From assembly GCF_000454065.1 (NCBI RefSeq), contig NZ_KE695653.1, forward strand, positions 54,057 to 118,056: DNA of 64,000 bases, read 5' to 3'. The notes under the pieces were generated by a model. It saw only the letters and a list, made by a program, of their open reading frames with translations, was not told where the DNA came from and made no database searches. How positions within the stretch are numbered: the first letter of the stretch is position 1; every line of letters begins with the position of its first letter. This stretch comes from Brevibacillus thermoruber 423 (lineage in GTDB: Bacteria; Bacillota; Bacilli; Brevibacillales; Brevibacillaceae). A program made the position numbers and the translations under genes. Positions 50,943 through 58,122 of the stretch are shown here, piece by piece.

Positions 50943-50977
50943 TTGACATAACGCTTAGAAGTAACTAAAATGGTTAC
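50943..50977 (+). promoter_or_regulatory. promoter and operator of the Rrf2 gene
   Basis: TTGACA (50943-50948), 17 bases, TAAAAT (50966-50971). The inverted repeat GTAAC-TAAAATG-GTTAC (50961-50977) covers the -10, which fits autorepression. Confidence 0.75.
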
Positions 50978-50993
50978 AACGGTGGTGGTTCAC

Positions 50994-51410
50994 TTGAAAC
51001 AAATCAGCACACGATTTTCCATTGCTGTGCATACCCTGTCTCTGATTGCTGTCAGTCCGAATGATTGCACCGGGGACTTCATCGCGGGAAGCGTAAATAC
51101 CAATCCCGTGGTCATCCGGAGAATCATGGGTATGTTAAAGAAGGCAGGATTGGTCGACGTACGTCCGGGGGTAGGAGGTGCTTCACTGCTCAAGGATCCC
51201 AGCCAGATTACACTCCTCGATATTTATCGGGCTGTGAACGTGACAGAGGAGAACCAACTCTTTCGCATACACGAAAACCCCAACATTCGCTGCCCGGTTG
51301 GGCGGAATATCGAGCAAGTCCTCCAGGCCGAATTGAGAGACGCTCAATCCGCCATGGAACAACGGCTGGCACAAACGACGTTGGCCGACCTGATTGGCAG
51401 GTTCACATAA
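50994..51410 (+). CDS. Rrf2-family transcriptional regulator (YwnA-like)
   Basis: A 138-residue winged-helix repressor. It matches B. subtilis YwnA closely: FSIAVHTLSLIAV, SVNTNPVVIRRIMGMLKKAGLV, GVGGASLLKDPSQITLLDIYRAV and HENPNIRCPVG. The start is a TTG (50994) preceded by GGTGGTGG; the frame extends to ATG 50970 inside the promoter. It lacks the three-Cys iron-sulfur cluster of IscR-like members. It is followed by an NAD(P)H oxidoreductase whose promoter carries a similar operator, so that gene is the probable target. Confidence 0.88.
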   Translation: MKQISTRFSIAVHTLSLIAVSPNDCTGDFIAGSVNTNPVVIRRIMGMLKKAGLVDVRPGVGGASLLKDPSQITLLDIYRAVNVTEENQLFRIHENPNIRCPVGRNIEQVLQAELRDAQSAMEQRLAQTTLADLIGRFT

Positions 51411-51444
51411 ATGAAAGCTCCTTGTCGAGCTTTTGTTTATACGC

Positions 51445-51486
51445 TTGTTGTAACTATTTGTGTTATAACATGATATATTACAACAA
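51445..51486 (+). promoter_or_regulatory. Rrf2-type operator in the oxidoreductase promoter
   Basis: GTAAC-TATTTGT-GTTAT (51450-51466) has the same half-sites and 7-base spacer as the operator at 50961, within a larger inverted repeat TTGTTGTAA ... TTACAACAA (51445-51486). Confidence 0.65.
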
Positions 51487-51505
51487 ACACATGGAGGTAT
51501 CGGCA

Positions 51506-52381
51506 ATGAAATTGTTGGTTACTGGCGCCACAGGAAAACTGGGGACGAAAGTGGTAGAGACGCTGTTGAAATCGGTACCGGCGAGTCAAATCGCTGTAAG
51601 TGTCCGCAATCCGGAGAAAGCGGAAGGCCTTCGCGTTCGGGGAGTCGATGTCCGTCATGGAGACTTTGACCGTCCGGAGACCTTGGATGCGGCCTTTTCA
51701 GGGATTGACCGGCTGTTGATCATTTCGACGGACGGGGACAATGAAACGAGAATTCGTCAACATACGAATGCGGTAGAAGCAGCCGCACGCGCGAACGTCA
51801 AGTTCATTGCGTATACCAGCTTGGCAAATGCACGGGAAAGCCGATTGTTCCTTGCTCCCGTACACCGTGCCACGGAAGAAGCCATCCTGAAAACCGGAAT
51901 CCCTTACTCCTTTTTGCGAAACAACTGGTACTTGGAAAATGAGACTGCTTCCATTCAAGCTGTGATGGCGGGAGCGCCTTGGGTAACGTCTGCGGGAACC
52001 GGCAAGGTGGGATGGGCCCTGCAACAGGACTATGCAGAAGCGGCGGCCGCGGTGCTGGCAGGGAACGGACACGAGAATACCATCTACGAGCTTTCCGGCA
52101 AGCCGATGACACAAGAAGAACTGGCCGCGATTCTCGGCACGGTATTAGGCAAGGAAGTCCCTGTGCAGCAGGTCGATGACGCCACGTATGCCGACATCAT
52201 GAAAGGGGCGGGCGTGCCAGACTTCCTCATTCCTCTTCTCGTAGCCATCCAGGGCGGCATTCGGGAAGGGCATTTGGACATCGAGAGCAACGATTTTGAA
52301 AAGCTGCTCGGCCGGCCAACAACGCCAATCGACAAGGCCCTGCGTCACATTGTTCATGAAATCTCCCAAACACAGAACTGA
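51506..52381 (+). CDS. NmrA-like NAD(P)H oxidoreductase
   Basis: A 291-residue atypical short-chain dehydrogenase of the NmrA/QOR2 (YtfG) type. The Rossmann motif is at the N-terminus (LLVTGATGKLGTKVVETLL), followed by ISVRNPEKAEGLRVRGVDVRHGDFDRPETL and YTSLANARES. QOR2-type enzymes reduce quinones. GGAGG lies before ATG 51506. The gene directly follows the Rrf2 regulator and shares its operator type, so induction by quinone or electrophile stress is plausible, as for other YwnA/YodB-like systems; this is inference. Confidence 0.9.
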   Translation: MKLLVTGATGKLGTKVVETLLKSVPASQIAVSVRNPEKAEGLRVRGVDVRHGDFDRPETLDAAFSGIDRLLIISTDGDNETRIRQHTNAVEAAARANVKFIAYTSLANARESRLFLAPVHRATEEAILKTGIPYSFLRNNWYLENETASIQAVMAGAPWVTSAGTGKVGWALQQDYAEAAAAVLAGNGHENTIYELSGKPMTQEELAAILGTVLGKEVPVQQVDDATYADIMKGAGVPDFLIPLLVAIQGGIREGHLDIESNDFEKLLGRPTTPIDKALRHIVHEISQTQN

Positions 52382-52390
52382 TCTCACATG

Positions 52391-52426
52391 GAAAACCGAT
52401 CTTTCAGAATGGAAAGGTCGGTTTTC
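52391..52426. terminator. bidirectional terminator after the oxidoreductase gene
   Basis: GAAAACCGATCTTTC-agaat-GGAAAGGTCGGTTTTC, T-rich at both ends. Confidence 0.9.
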
Positions 52427-52492
52427 ATTTATTCCGCTATTGGGTTCGTTCGCTCAATAAAAGCGGCATCCGTGATCAGGTTGCCTTCCTGG

Positions 52493-52771
52493 TCATGGAG
52501 CAAAAAGCTCGTCCAGGTCCAAGTCTTCAAACATGACGTTTGGGCTTTTGAAATACTCCTGGCCGTCCCCTTTTCCGGTGACGGCCTTGTTGATGGCGTC
52601 CATGAGGTCCATGCAAATCGGGCCGTCATCGTCAAAGCAGGAATACTCGAACACTTCGCCATCAATCGGTCCGTCCTCCACAATGTCTAAGGTCAGGCGC
52701 TCCTCGTTGTTGTCAACCAAGACCGCCTGCAGCTTCGAGTCCCTTTCCCGGTAAAACTCCTCCAACAGCAT
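52493..52771 (-). CDS. hypothetical acidic protein, probably frameshifted at its 3' end
   Basis: A 92-residue acidic protein (MLLEEFYRERDSKLQAVLVD ... GPICMDLMDAINKAVTGKGDGQ ... MFEDLDLDELF) of unknown family. It ends shortly after a run of five T. If one T is removed, the other frame continues LLHDQEGNLITDAAFIERTN to a stop at 52429, a coherent C-terminus. So the gene is either frameshifted or the run has a sequencing error. Its first codons lie at the left edge of duplicated segment B. Function unknown. Confidence 0.65.
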   Translation of the reverse strand: MLLEEFYRERDSKLQAVLVDNNEERLTLDIVEDGPIDGEVFEYSCFDDDGPICMDLMDAINKAVTGKGDGQEYFKSPNVMFEDLDLDELFAP

Positions 52772-52906
52772 GGTCTGTATTCTGTTTCACCCCCCTTTTT
52801 TGTGTCCCGATCAATACGCAAATAGGTCGTTTACAGTGATGGTTCGTCCAAGCACCTTTCGCTGTATTTCATAAAATACACTATCAAACAAAGAGGAGGT
52901 GGAATT

Positions 52907-52993
52907 ATGTCCAAAAAACGCCGTCCCATCGTCGTTACGTTAAGAGAAGGTCAGAGTGTTTTAGTTCGTTGCCGTCGTCGTCGTAAGCACTAA
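52907..52993 (+). CDS. Arg-rich 28-residue micropeptide, copy B
   Basis: The peptide begins MSKKRRPIVVTLREGQSVLV and ends RCRRRRKH, differing from copy A by T7P, I10V and R17S. AGAGGAGGTGGAATT precedes the ATG. The leader contains TTCATAAAATA, a possible mother-cell sigma -10, conserved in both copies. No other gene shares the transcript; the terminator lies 16 bases after the stop. Function unknown. Confidence 0.75.
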   Translation: MSKKRRPIVVTLREGQSVLVRCRRRRKH

Positions 52994-53008
52994 CCGATCA
53001 CGACAACC

Positions 53009-53048
53009 AAAAGCGAAATTCGTACCTCGTTACGTTTTTCGCTTTTTT
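53009..53048 (+). terminator. terminator of peptide gene B
   Basis: AAAAGCGAAA-TTCGTA-cctcg-TTACG-TTTTTCGCTTTTTT. Confidence 0.82.
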
Positions 53049-53192
53049 GGTACTAAGAGAAAAAATGGGAGCCGAAAACACGCATTATGTTAACTAGATT
53101 TCCGCCAAATTCGTCCGTTTTCGGCGATTATGCCTCATTACATCCTATCTCCAGCGGCTATTAGAGTTGAGTTTGTTTTAGTGTGCAAATAG

Positions 53193-53229
53193 TAAAACGA
53201 GCCATAGAATTATCTCTAAGGCTCGTTTT
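53193..53229 (-). terminator. terminator of the 53.3-54.4 kb pair
   Basis: AAAACGAGCC ... GGCTCGTTTT, a 10-bp stem around a 17-base loop, 46 bases after the stop of the small membrane protein gene. Confidence 0.85.
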
Positions 53230-53275
53230 AGTTTAATATTCATTGTTAATTACTATTGTTCGAAAGTCAGCCAAC

Positions 53276-53503
53276 TTACGTACAACAAGCCACATACTTA
53301 GCCTCATCTCTTTCATTTAACCAAAGAGAACCATCCTTTTCCACCTTAAAATCTAGCTTGTTCCTTTTCAGCAAATCAACAAATTCAGTAGGGGCAGAAT
53401 CAGATATCTTGTAGTATTTCTTTTCTTGATTAAATGAAAGATATCCAACAATTACTACTGATATCAATAATATCGTAGTAACAAGATACGTGACTTTTTT
53501 CAT
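53276..53503 (-). CDS. small single-helix membrane protein, possible immunity protein
   Basis: A 75-residue protein with one N-terminal helix (VTYLVTTILLISVVIVGYL) and a small outer domain (KKYYKISDSAPTEFVDLLKRNKLDFKVEKDGSLWLNERD) ending in CC. GGAGTGAG lies before the ATG. It follows the secreted 299-residue protein by 26 bases in the same AT-rich unit. A small membrane partner behind a secreted protein is the usual layout of toxin-immunity pairs, but no motif proves it. Confidence 0.65.
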   Translation of the reverse strand: MKKVTYLVTTILLISVVIVGYLSFNQEKKYYKISDSAPTEFVDLLKRNKLDFKVEKDGSLWLNERDEAKYVACCT

Positions 53504-53529
53504 TATCTCACTCCAGTTGGCTTTTGCTA

Positions 53530-54429
53530 TTAATAAGCGGGGTCATTAATAAAATCAGAATTACTTCCAGTGAAGGATGTCAAAATAAGTTTCCCCCAAT
53601 CACTTGGATACTTGTCCCAATTTTTTAAATACTTTAGTTTTCCACTTTTATAAAGCGTATGAGCTGATTCTCTCGCATCCAAATAACTGTCCTCAAAATC
53701 TAATCTGTCTTGAGCAGCACGGTATCGCCCTTCCTTATTATTATGGAGATCCATTTTAACATTTGGATCGTTTTTATTGTAGGCGGGGTGACCGTATTCA
53801 TGTGCATCTGTCCATGCTTCAGCCCAATCATCATCAGTTAACATTACAATTGTAATATTCCAATATGCATGTCGAAATGCATCATTTTTCCCTCCAGGGT
53901 ACTTGGTTTTTCCAAAGAGGTAAACTGTATAATCCCAAGCTTCAACACCTGCTGCAATGGCATAATATCCCTTAGCAGGCTCCTCGTCCAACAATGCTTC
54001 TTCCAAATCATTCAATCTGTCAACATCATATCCATATAGATCGTCATCAGAATTCGCAACTCGTTGTTTATTAGTATGATAATCTTTTTCATATTTATCA
54101 AGAGTTTCAATAAGGTAGTTATTTAAATCTTCACTACTGGCATCAGGATGCTCTTTTCGGTACTTATTTAGATCATCACCAATTTTTTTGAAATTCTTTT
54201 TAAAACTTTCAGTTTTAAACTTTTTGTGTATTCCCTCATACTTTTGATGATCTTTTTTCAAGGCTTTATAAAGAGGAGAGTCCTCTTTCTTCTCTTTTCT
54301 TAAAGTTTTAATTACTTCCGTTTTCAAATCACTTTTTGCCTTTTTTTCTGCAACAACATTTCCAGCTAGTATGCTCATACTTGCGAAAACCATTGCTAAA
54401 GAAAAAAACAAAGCCTTTCTTTTTAACAT
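53530..54429 (-). CDS. secreted protein with DUF6973-like C-terminal domain
   Basis: A 299-residue exported protein from AT-rich DNA. Signal peptide ALFFSLAMVFASMSILAGNVVA, then a Lys-rich helical region (about 28-130), then a compact domain with conserved-looking NDAFRHAYWNITIVML, EAWTDAHEYGHP, MDLHNNKEGR and ESAHTLYKSGKLKYL. The FRHA.W / DAHE / DLHNN.GR pattern resembles the DUF6973 domain. The several His and Asp residues could form an active site. ATG 54429 follows AGGAGGTATTTT. Possible toxin with the gene behind it as immunity; not proven. Confidence 0.7.
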   Translation of the reverse strand: MLKRKALFFSLAMVFASMSILAGNVVAEKKAKSDLKTEVIKTLRKEKKEDSPLYKALKKDHQKYEGIHKKFKTESFKKNFKKIGDDLNKYRKEHPDASSEDLNNYLIETLDKYEKDYHTNKQRVANSDDDLYGYDVDRLNDLEEALLDEEPAKGYYAIAAGVEAWDYTVYLFGKTKYPGGKNDAFRHAYWNITIVMLTDDDWAEAWTDAHEYGHPAYNKNDPNVKMDLHNNKEGRYRAAQDRLDFEDSYLDARESAHTLYKSGKLKYLKNWDKYPSDWGKLILTSFTGSNSDFINDPAY

Positions 54430-54558
54430 AAAATACCTCCTAATACTATTTAAAATAAATTTTTCCACACATAACCTATATATATAATTTTTTGTATATA
54501 CTTTCAACAGTTTTTTCCATTAGATCTTGTAGTGGGATATCTAGTTCTATTAGCTTCT

Positions 54559-54726
54559 TCAGATCATCCACCGTTTTGATCTCAATGTGACCGGATCATC
54601 TGCCGGCTTCCCGCGTGCCCGCGGCAGCTGTTGCTGCAGCCTTGCACGCTCCAGGTGCTCAGCAAAACTGATCGACTCTTTCTCTTTCCTCCGCTTGTAC
54701 TCCAAAATGTCCCTGACCTTTGCCAC
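54559..54726 (-). CDS. small hypothetical protein, 3' end possibly frameshifted
   Basis: GTG 54726 with AAGGAGG upstream starts MAKVRDILEYKRRKEKESIS (GTG read as Met) and continues FAEHLERARLQQQLPRARG, a basic helical peptide of 55 residues. Near DDPV the neighbouring frame continues HIEIKTVDDLKKLIELDIPL to a stop at 54476, which looks like the real C-terminus. The break lies at the edge of the AT-rich secreted-protein island. Function unknown. Confidence 0.5.
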   Translation of the reverse strand: MAKVRDILEYKRRKEKESISFAEHLERARLQQQLPRARGKPADDPVTLRSKRWMI

Positions 54727-54829
54727 GACTTGTCCTCCTTTCCGGCAAAATAAAAGAGGACGCCAGAACACACCCATATATTGGGGGATTGTTCTGACGC
54801 CCTCCCGTATCTCGGTATCAGGCAACGAT

Positions 54830-55033
54830 TCAGTTAATTTGAGCGAGAAAATACAACAGTGTACTTGAAAAGGCCAGGATTCCAAAAACTCTGATGAACA
54901 AAAAGTATACTGGCGAAGGATTCCTAGTTGCCTTCCAACCACCAAATGTTTTCCAGAAGGCTCGTGGTTTTAATGCAATAAAAGCGGTTAACGCAAGCCA
55001 GATTACATAAAAAATTACCGCTACTATTTCCAC
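54830..55033 (-). CDS. small two-helix membrane protein (DUF6199-like)
   Basis: A 67-residue membrane protein: helix 1 IVAVIFYVIWLALTAFIAL, a loop KPRAFWKTFGGWKATRNPSPVY, helix 2 FLFIRVFGILAFSSTLLYFLAQ. The W.....GW......PSP.Y..(I)R..G pattern resembles the DUF6199 family. It starts at GTG 55033 with GGGGGAAGG upstream. Function unknown. Confidence 0.7.
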   Translation of the reverse strand: MEIVAVIFYVIWLALTAFIALKPRAFWKTFGGWKATRNPSPVYFLFIRVFGILAFSSTLLYFLAQIN

Positions 55034-55050
55034 CGGCCTTCCCCCTATGT

Positions 55051-55257
55051 CTAGAACAACTCACTTTCCCGGTAATCCACCTTGGCAATCTTTCCCTGAC
55101 TTGATTTTACCACGGTTTCGCCGTGTGGCACCAGTGGTACGATCTTGGCTTTCCCTTGTTTCGGATCCACCAGGATCATGGCCGGCTCTTTTCCCACTGG
55201 GACCGTAATCGTCATTGTCTGTATATCGATTTTCAGTTCCTTTGCTCGTGTGCTCAT
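55051..55257 (-). CDS. xtrA: XtrA-family phage-type protein
   Basis: A 68-residue protein: KELKIDIQTMTITVPVGKEPAMILVDPKQGKAKIVPLVPHGETVVKSSQGKIAKVDY. The IDxxTM.I.V pattern, PHGET and QGK are the signature of XtrA, known from the B. subtilis PBSX prophage. GGGGGAATGG lies before the start. This marks the region as prophage-derived. Its molecular role is not known. Confidence 0.8.
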   Translation of the reverse strand: MSTRAKELKIDIQTMTITVPVGKEPAMILVDPKQGKAKIVPLVPHGETVVKSSQGKIAKVDYRESELF

Positions 55258-55352
55258 CTTCCATTCCCCCTCGCGGATTACCCGTGGTATAATTTTTTGG
55301 ACACCTTTTCCATGGCTCCCGGCAGGGGGCTATTTTTCTATGGAGGTAACAT

Positions 55353-55874
55353 ATGCCTGAATATAGTCTCCTTGACGCGGATAACAAGTCACTTTCCGTC
55401 GTTCTCTTTTTTGGTGTGGTTTTTGCGATTCTCTTGTTCTACATAATTTTAAGGTTCATCCCTCGCCAGCCGCGGCCAGTTCACATGCGGCGTGTAATAG
55501 TCGCATTTGGCCGATTGACCTCCCCGCGGCACTTCTACAAGCGCGCGCGGAATTCCGGAAAACCGCTACCCTTTCAGTTGGCTAGGAACCGTTCCAAGCG
55601 GCATTTTCAAAACCGCATCTTCTCCCGGCATGACGATGGCCACCACTTTTCCCTGCTTGCTTTTCGTGATACCGGATGCACCGTTCTGCCACTCCACAGT
55701 GTCGCCGACGGCGTAGTCCAAGTGGTAAGTCGTTTTGCCGTGCGTGAATTCTGTTTTGTAGTGCATGCTTTATCCTCCCCTTTACTCCCGAAATATTGTG
55801 TTAAGTTACGGCGCCATGTCGTTCATGGCCTGTGCGCAGTCTTCACATTCATGGTCTCCGTTGTCGAGTGGTAG
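55353..55874 (+). CDS. possible small membrane protein, frame overlapping the next gene on the other strand
   Basis: ATG 55353 has an ideal GGAGGTAACAT site, and the first 45 residues (MPEYSLLDADNKSLS, then VVLFFGVVFAILLFYIILRFI) form a credible single-helix membrane protein. After about residue 45 the frame runs antisense to the gene at 55566-55766 and looks random. The true protein probably ended earlier and has lost its stop by a frameshift. It lies divergent to xtrA. Confidence 0.4.
   Translation: MPEYSLLDADNKSLSVVLFFGVVFAILLFYIILRFIPRQPRPVHMRRVIVAFGRLTSPRHFYKRARNSGKPLPFQLARNRSKRHFQNRIFSRHDDGHHFSLLAFRDTGCTVLPLHSVADGVVQVVSRFAVREFCFVVHALSSPLLPKYCVKLRRHVVHGLCAVFTFMVSVVEW
55566..55766 (-). 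CDS. small hypothetical phage-type protein
   Basis: A 66-residue protein, probably beta-rich: MHYKTEFTHGKTTYHLDYAV, then VEWQNGASGITKSKQGKVVAIVMPGEDAVLKMPLGTVPSQLKG. The fold looks like a small SH3-type barrel. GGGGAGG lies before the ATG. It is grouped with the zinc-ribbon gene before it and xtrA after it in the prophage-like region. No family recognised. Confidence 0.6.
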   Translation of the reverse strand: MHYKTEFTHGKTTYHLDYAVGDTVEWQNGASGITKSKQGKVVAIVMPGEDAVLKMPLGTVPSQLKG

Positions 55875-56282
55875 CAGTTTCTTATCTTCAAAAAACCTTT
55901 TGCAGACCGTGCATTGCTTGCTGTCGTCGTTTTCGTCAAACGGGCCGATGTCTTCGCCATAGCTTCCAAGGTATACGTCACGATCATGGTTCCAGCAGTT
56001 CTTGCACATTCTTTTGCCGGGAGCGAAGTCGAAGAGGTGAGGATCGCGAAGCTTTGTAGCGATTTCGCCGCACCAATCGCACTCGCCACCGTTTTCATAC
56101 TCGGTCCGAATCTTCTCCAACTGTTCAGGTGTCAACTCCACAGTGCCGACTATTTCAGCCTCTCCGATCTCAATGCGATTCGGCAGCCCATCGTATGCAA
56201 GTTGATACACCCGGTCTTGCTCGTCAGCTCCCAAATGGATGTATATCCGATCTTCCACGCGCAAAAGGTTAAAAGTTGCCAT
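55806..56282 (-). CDS. hypothetical protein with several Cys pairs
   Basis: A 158-residue cytoplasmic protein. The first 70 residues form a beta-type domain (ATFNLLRVEDRIYIHLGADEQ), and the rest has CDWCG, CKNC, CTVC and CEDC pairs typical of two zinc-ribbon units. ATG 56282 has GGAGGGAACGAG upstream. It belongs to the phage-type gene group. A DNA- or RNA-binding role is possible; no named family. Confidence 0.65.
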   Translation of the reverse strand: MATFNLLRVEDRIYIHLGADEQDRVYQLAYDGLPNRIEIGEAEIVGTVELTPEQLEKIRTEYENGGECDWCGEIATKLRDPHLFDFAPGKRMCKNCWNHDRDVYLGSYGEDIGPFDENDDSKQCTVCKRFFEDKKLLPLDNGDHECEDCAQAMNDMAP

Positions 56283-56396
56283 CTCGTTCCCTCCTGGATA
56301 CAAACGTAATGTTGTGCAAAAACTTCGAAATACCGATCATAATTTACAAACCTTTGTGGAATATCTAAGGTGAAGCAAAATCATAAGGAGGTTTTT

Positions 56397-56753
56397 ATGG
56401 AATCGATTTACGAAAAATATGGTGGCGAAGAAACGATTTCTAAAGTGGTCGATTACTTTTATGATTTGGTTTTAGCTGATGATACTGTTAACCACTTTTT
56501 TAAGAACACTGACATGGAGAAACAACGTCGCCATCAAACTAAGTTTATTAGCTATGCGCTAGGTGGCCCTAATCAATATACAGGTCGGTCTATGTCTAAG
56601 GTTCACGAAGGTATGAATATACAACCTGTTCATTTTGATGCGATTGTTAAGCATCTACGCGATGCTCTTGCGCACTTTGGTGTAAGTGAAGGTGATATTG
56701 ACGAAGCCTTGAGCAAAGTGGAGTCATTAAGAGACGACATCTTGTACAAATAA
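56397..56753 (+). CDS. truncated haemoglobin, group I
   Basis: A small haem protein that binds oxygen or nitric oxide. The 118-residue product starts MESIYEKYGGEETISKVVDYFYDLVLADDTV and has FKNTDMEKQRRHQTKFISYALGG, with the proximal His in SKVHEGMNI and the helix H pattern HFDAIVKHLRDALAHFGVS. The B10 Tyr is in VDYFYDLV. AAGGAGG lies before ATG 56397. It stands alone in the accessory region, AT-richer than the core, so it may have been acquired with it. Confidence 0.93.
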   Translation: MESIYEKYGGEETISKVVDYFYDLVLADDTVNHFFKNTDMEKQRRHQTKFISYALGGPNQYTGRSMSKVHEGMNIQPVHFDAIVKHLRDALAHFGVSEGDIDEALSKVESLRDDILYK

Positions 56754-57130
56754 TTGATTGTCCGAACATGTAAAGACATTTTACTCGTCCCTGTAGAAGG
56801 GGCTTTTTTTATTACATTAACAACTGTGTTAAATGACATCTTCCGGAATCTTTTTCTTGCATTTTTCGCATTTTACATGTGACCTACCTGACCAGGACAA
56901 GTTGTGTCGCATTTCATGTCTGTAGCCGCACAGCGCTTTTAGTGATTTCTTGTCCATGGACTGTTCCCGAACCACTTTTGACAAGGCCAATTAGTTTTGG
57001 CATTGAATCTCCCCCATTTCACTCTTCGTGTGTTGTGTTAAATCATCGTTGTAACCGACCTTTTATCAACCATTAAAAAAATCCTAAACTGGCAATAATG
57101 CTATTGAAGGTAAAGGAGGTCGGCAAAAAA

Positions 57131-57547
57131 GTGAAAACAACAGCTATTGGATCATTTTTGTTTGGTATAGGTATTATTGGGATGCTTGATGGAATCGTAT
57201 TTCATCAAATTCTACAGTGGCACAGTGTTAATATGCACACCGATCGAGTACACCAAATTATGAGCGATGGCGTTTTTCATTTATTCGTGACCTTAGTAAT
57301 ATTTGTTTCAGGAATTATGTTATGGAAAGGTAACCCTCAAGACAAACCAAGTACTTTCTGGGGCAGCTTCTTAATAGGTGCCGGCACATTTAATTTACTT
57401 GAGGGTATAGTTAATCACCACATATTGCAGATTCACCATGTCAAGCCAGGGGCCTACCAATTCCTTTTCGACATTTCATATGATGTTCTCGCACTACTAC
57501 TACTTATCACAGGATGGTTATTACGGCACCGAACAACCTCTGTTTAA
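57131..57547 (+). CDS. DUF2243 family membrane protein
   Basis: A 138-residue membrane protein with four helices: AIGSFLFGIGIIGMLDGIVFH, VFHLFVTLVIFVSGIMLW, GSFLIGAGTFNLLEGIVNHH and ISYDVLALLLLITGWLL. The repeated G.G...L.(D/E)GI(V/N)..HQIL.(W/I)H pattern in both halves is characteristic of the family. The start is GTG 57131 after AAGGAGG; an ATG at 57098 upstream of that site is less likely. The repeated His residues may bind metal. Function unknown. Confidence 0.8.
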   Translation: MKTTAIGSFLFGIGIIGMLDGIVFHQILQWHSVNMHTDRVHQIMSDGVFHLFVTLVIFVSGIMLWKGNPQDKPSTFWGSFLIGAGTFNLLEGIVNHHILQIHHVKPGAYQFLFDISYDVLALLLLITGWLLRHRTTSV

Positions 57548-57563
57548 CATAATTACCGATGTG

Positions 57564-57893
57564 TTAAGCGACCAATTGGTACGCCGCCATGCTTATTGCT
57601 TTTGGCGCGGTTTCAGCGACGGCGCATTCGGCCCCGAAATATGCGACAAACGGCTCCTTCCCACTTTCAGAAACAGATAAAGCAATACGGAAAATCTCGA
57701 AGTAGAATTCCGTGTTTAATCGTTCCACAATCATCCACGCATCGGCAATGTTTTGGAGTGGGTTCCAACTATCTACTTGGGCAGAAACGTCCCGTCCATC
57801 AGCATCCACCCAAATGATTGATAGCCCAAGATTGACTTGCTTCCACCCCATCACCTTCGTTGCCAGCGTTTCAATGATCTGCTGTTCGGTCAT
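57564..57893 (-). CDS. BC1872-family phage protein (ABA sandwich domain)
   Basis: A 109-residue protein: MTEQQIIETLATKVMGWKQVNLG, WNPLQNIADAWMIVERLNTEFYFEI, then CAVAETAPKAISMAAYQL. This pattern (ATKVMGW, WNP..NIADAW.(I/V)), followed by AETA..AI..AAL, is typical of small phage proteins of the BC1872/phage ABA-sandwich type. Its start overlaps the stop of the disrupted winged-helix gene, so the two were one operon before the IS insertion. Role in the phage not known. Confidence 0.82.
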   Translation of the reverse strand: MTEQQIIETLATKVMGWKQVNLGLSIIWVDADGRDVSAQVDSWNPLQNIADAWMIVERLNTEFYFEIFRIALSVSESGKEPFVAYFGAECAVAETAPKAISMAAYQLVA

Positions 57894-58122
57894 ACCCTTG
57901 ACCCTCCTTGTTTTCTTTTACAAGCTTGTCTTTGATAAACGCTCCTCTCAGAGTCAGCCGGTACTGCCCCCGCGTATCGGGTTTCTTCTCAGCCAATCCC
58001 TCGCGAATCAATACCTTTAGTGGCAGATTGACGTATGACGCCGTGTGGTATCTGTCAACGCCGACTTTACTTTGACCCACCATCGCCGGTTTTGAATTGA
58101 CCCACCCGGCGATTTTTGTTGG

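Larger units (their letters stand above)
52762..53051. repeat. duplicated segment, copy B (Arg-rich peptide locus)
   Basis: Same layout as 50171-50475: CCAACAGCATGGTC, the conserved leader from 52802, the 28-codon gene and a terminator. The terminator loop is shorter than in copy A. The left edge includes the start codon of the 52493-52771 gene. Confidence 0.88.
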
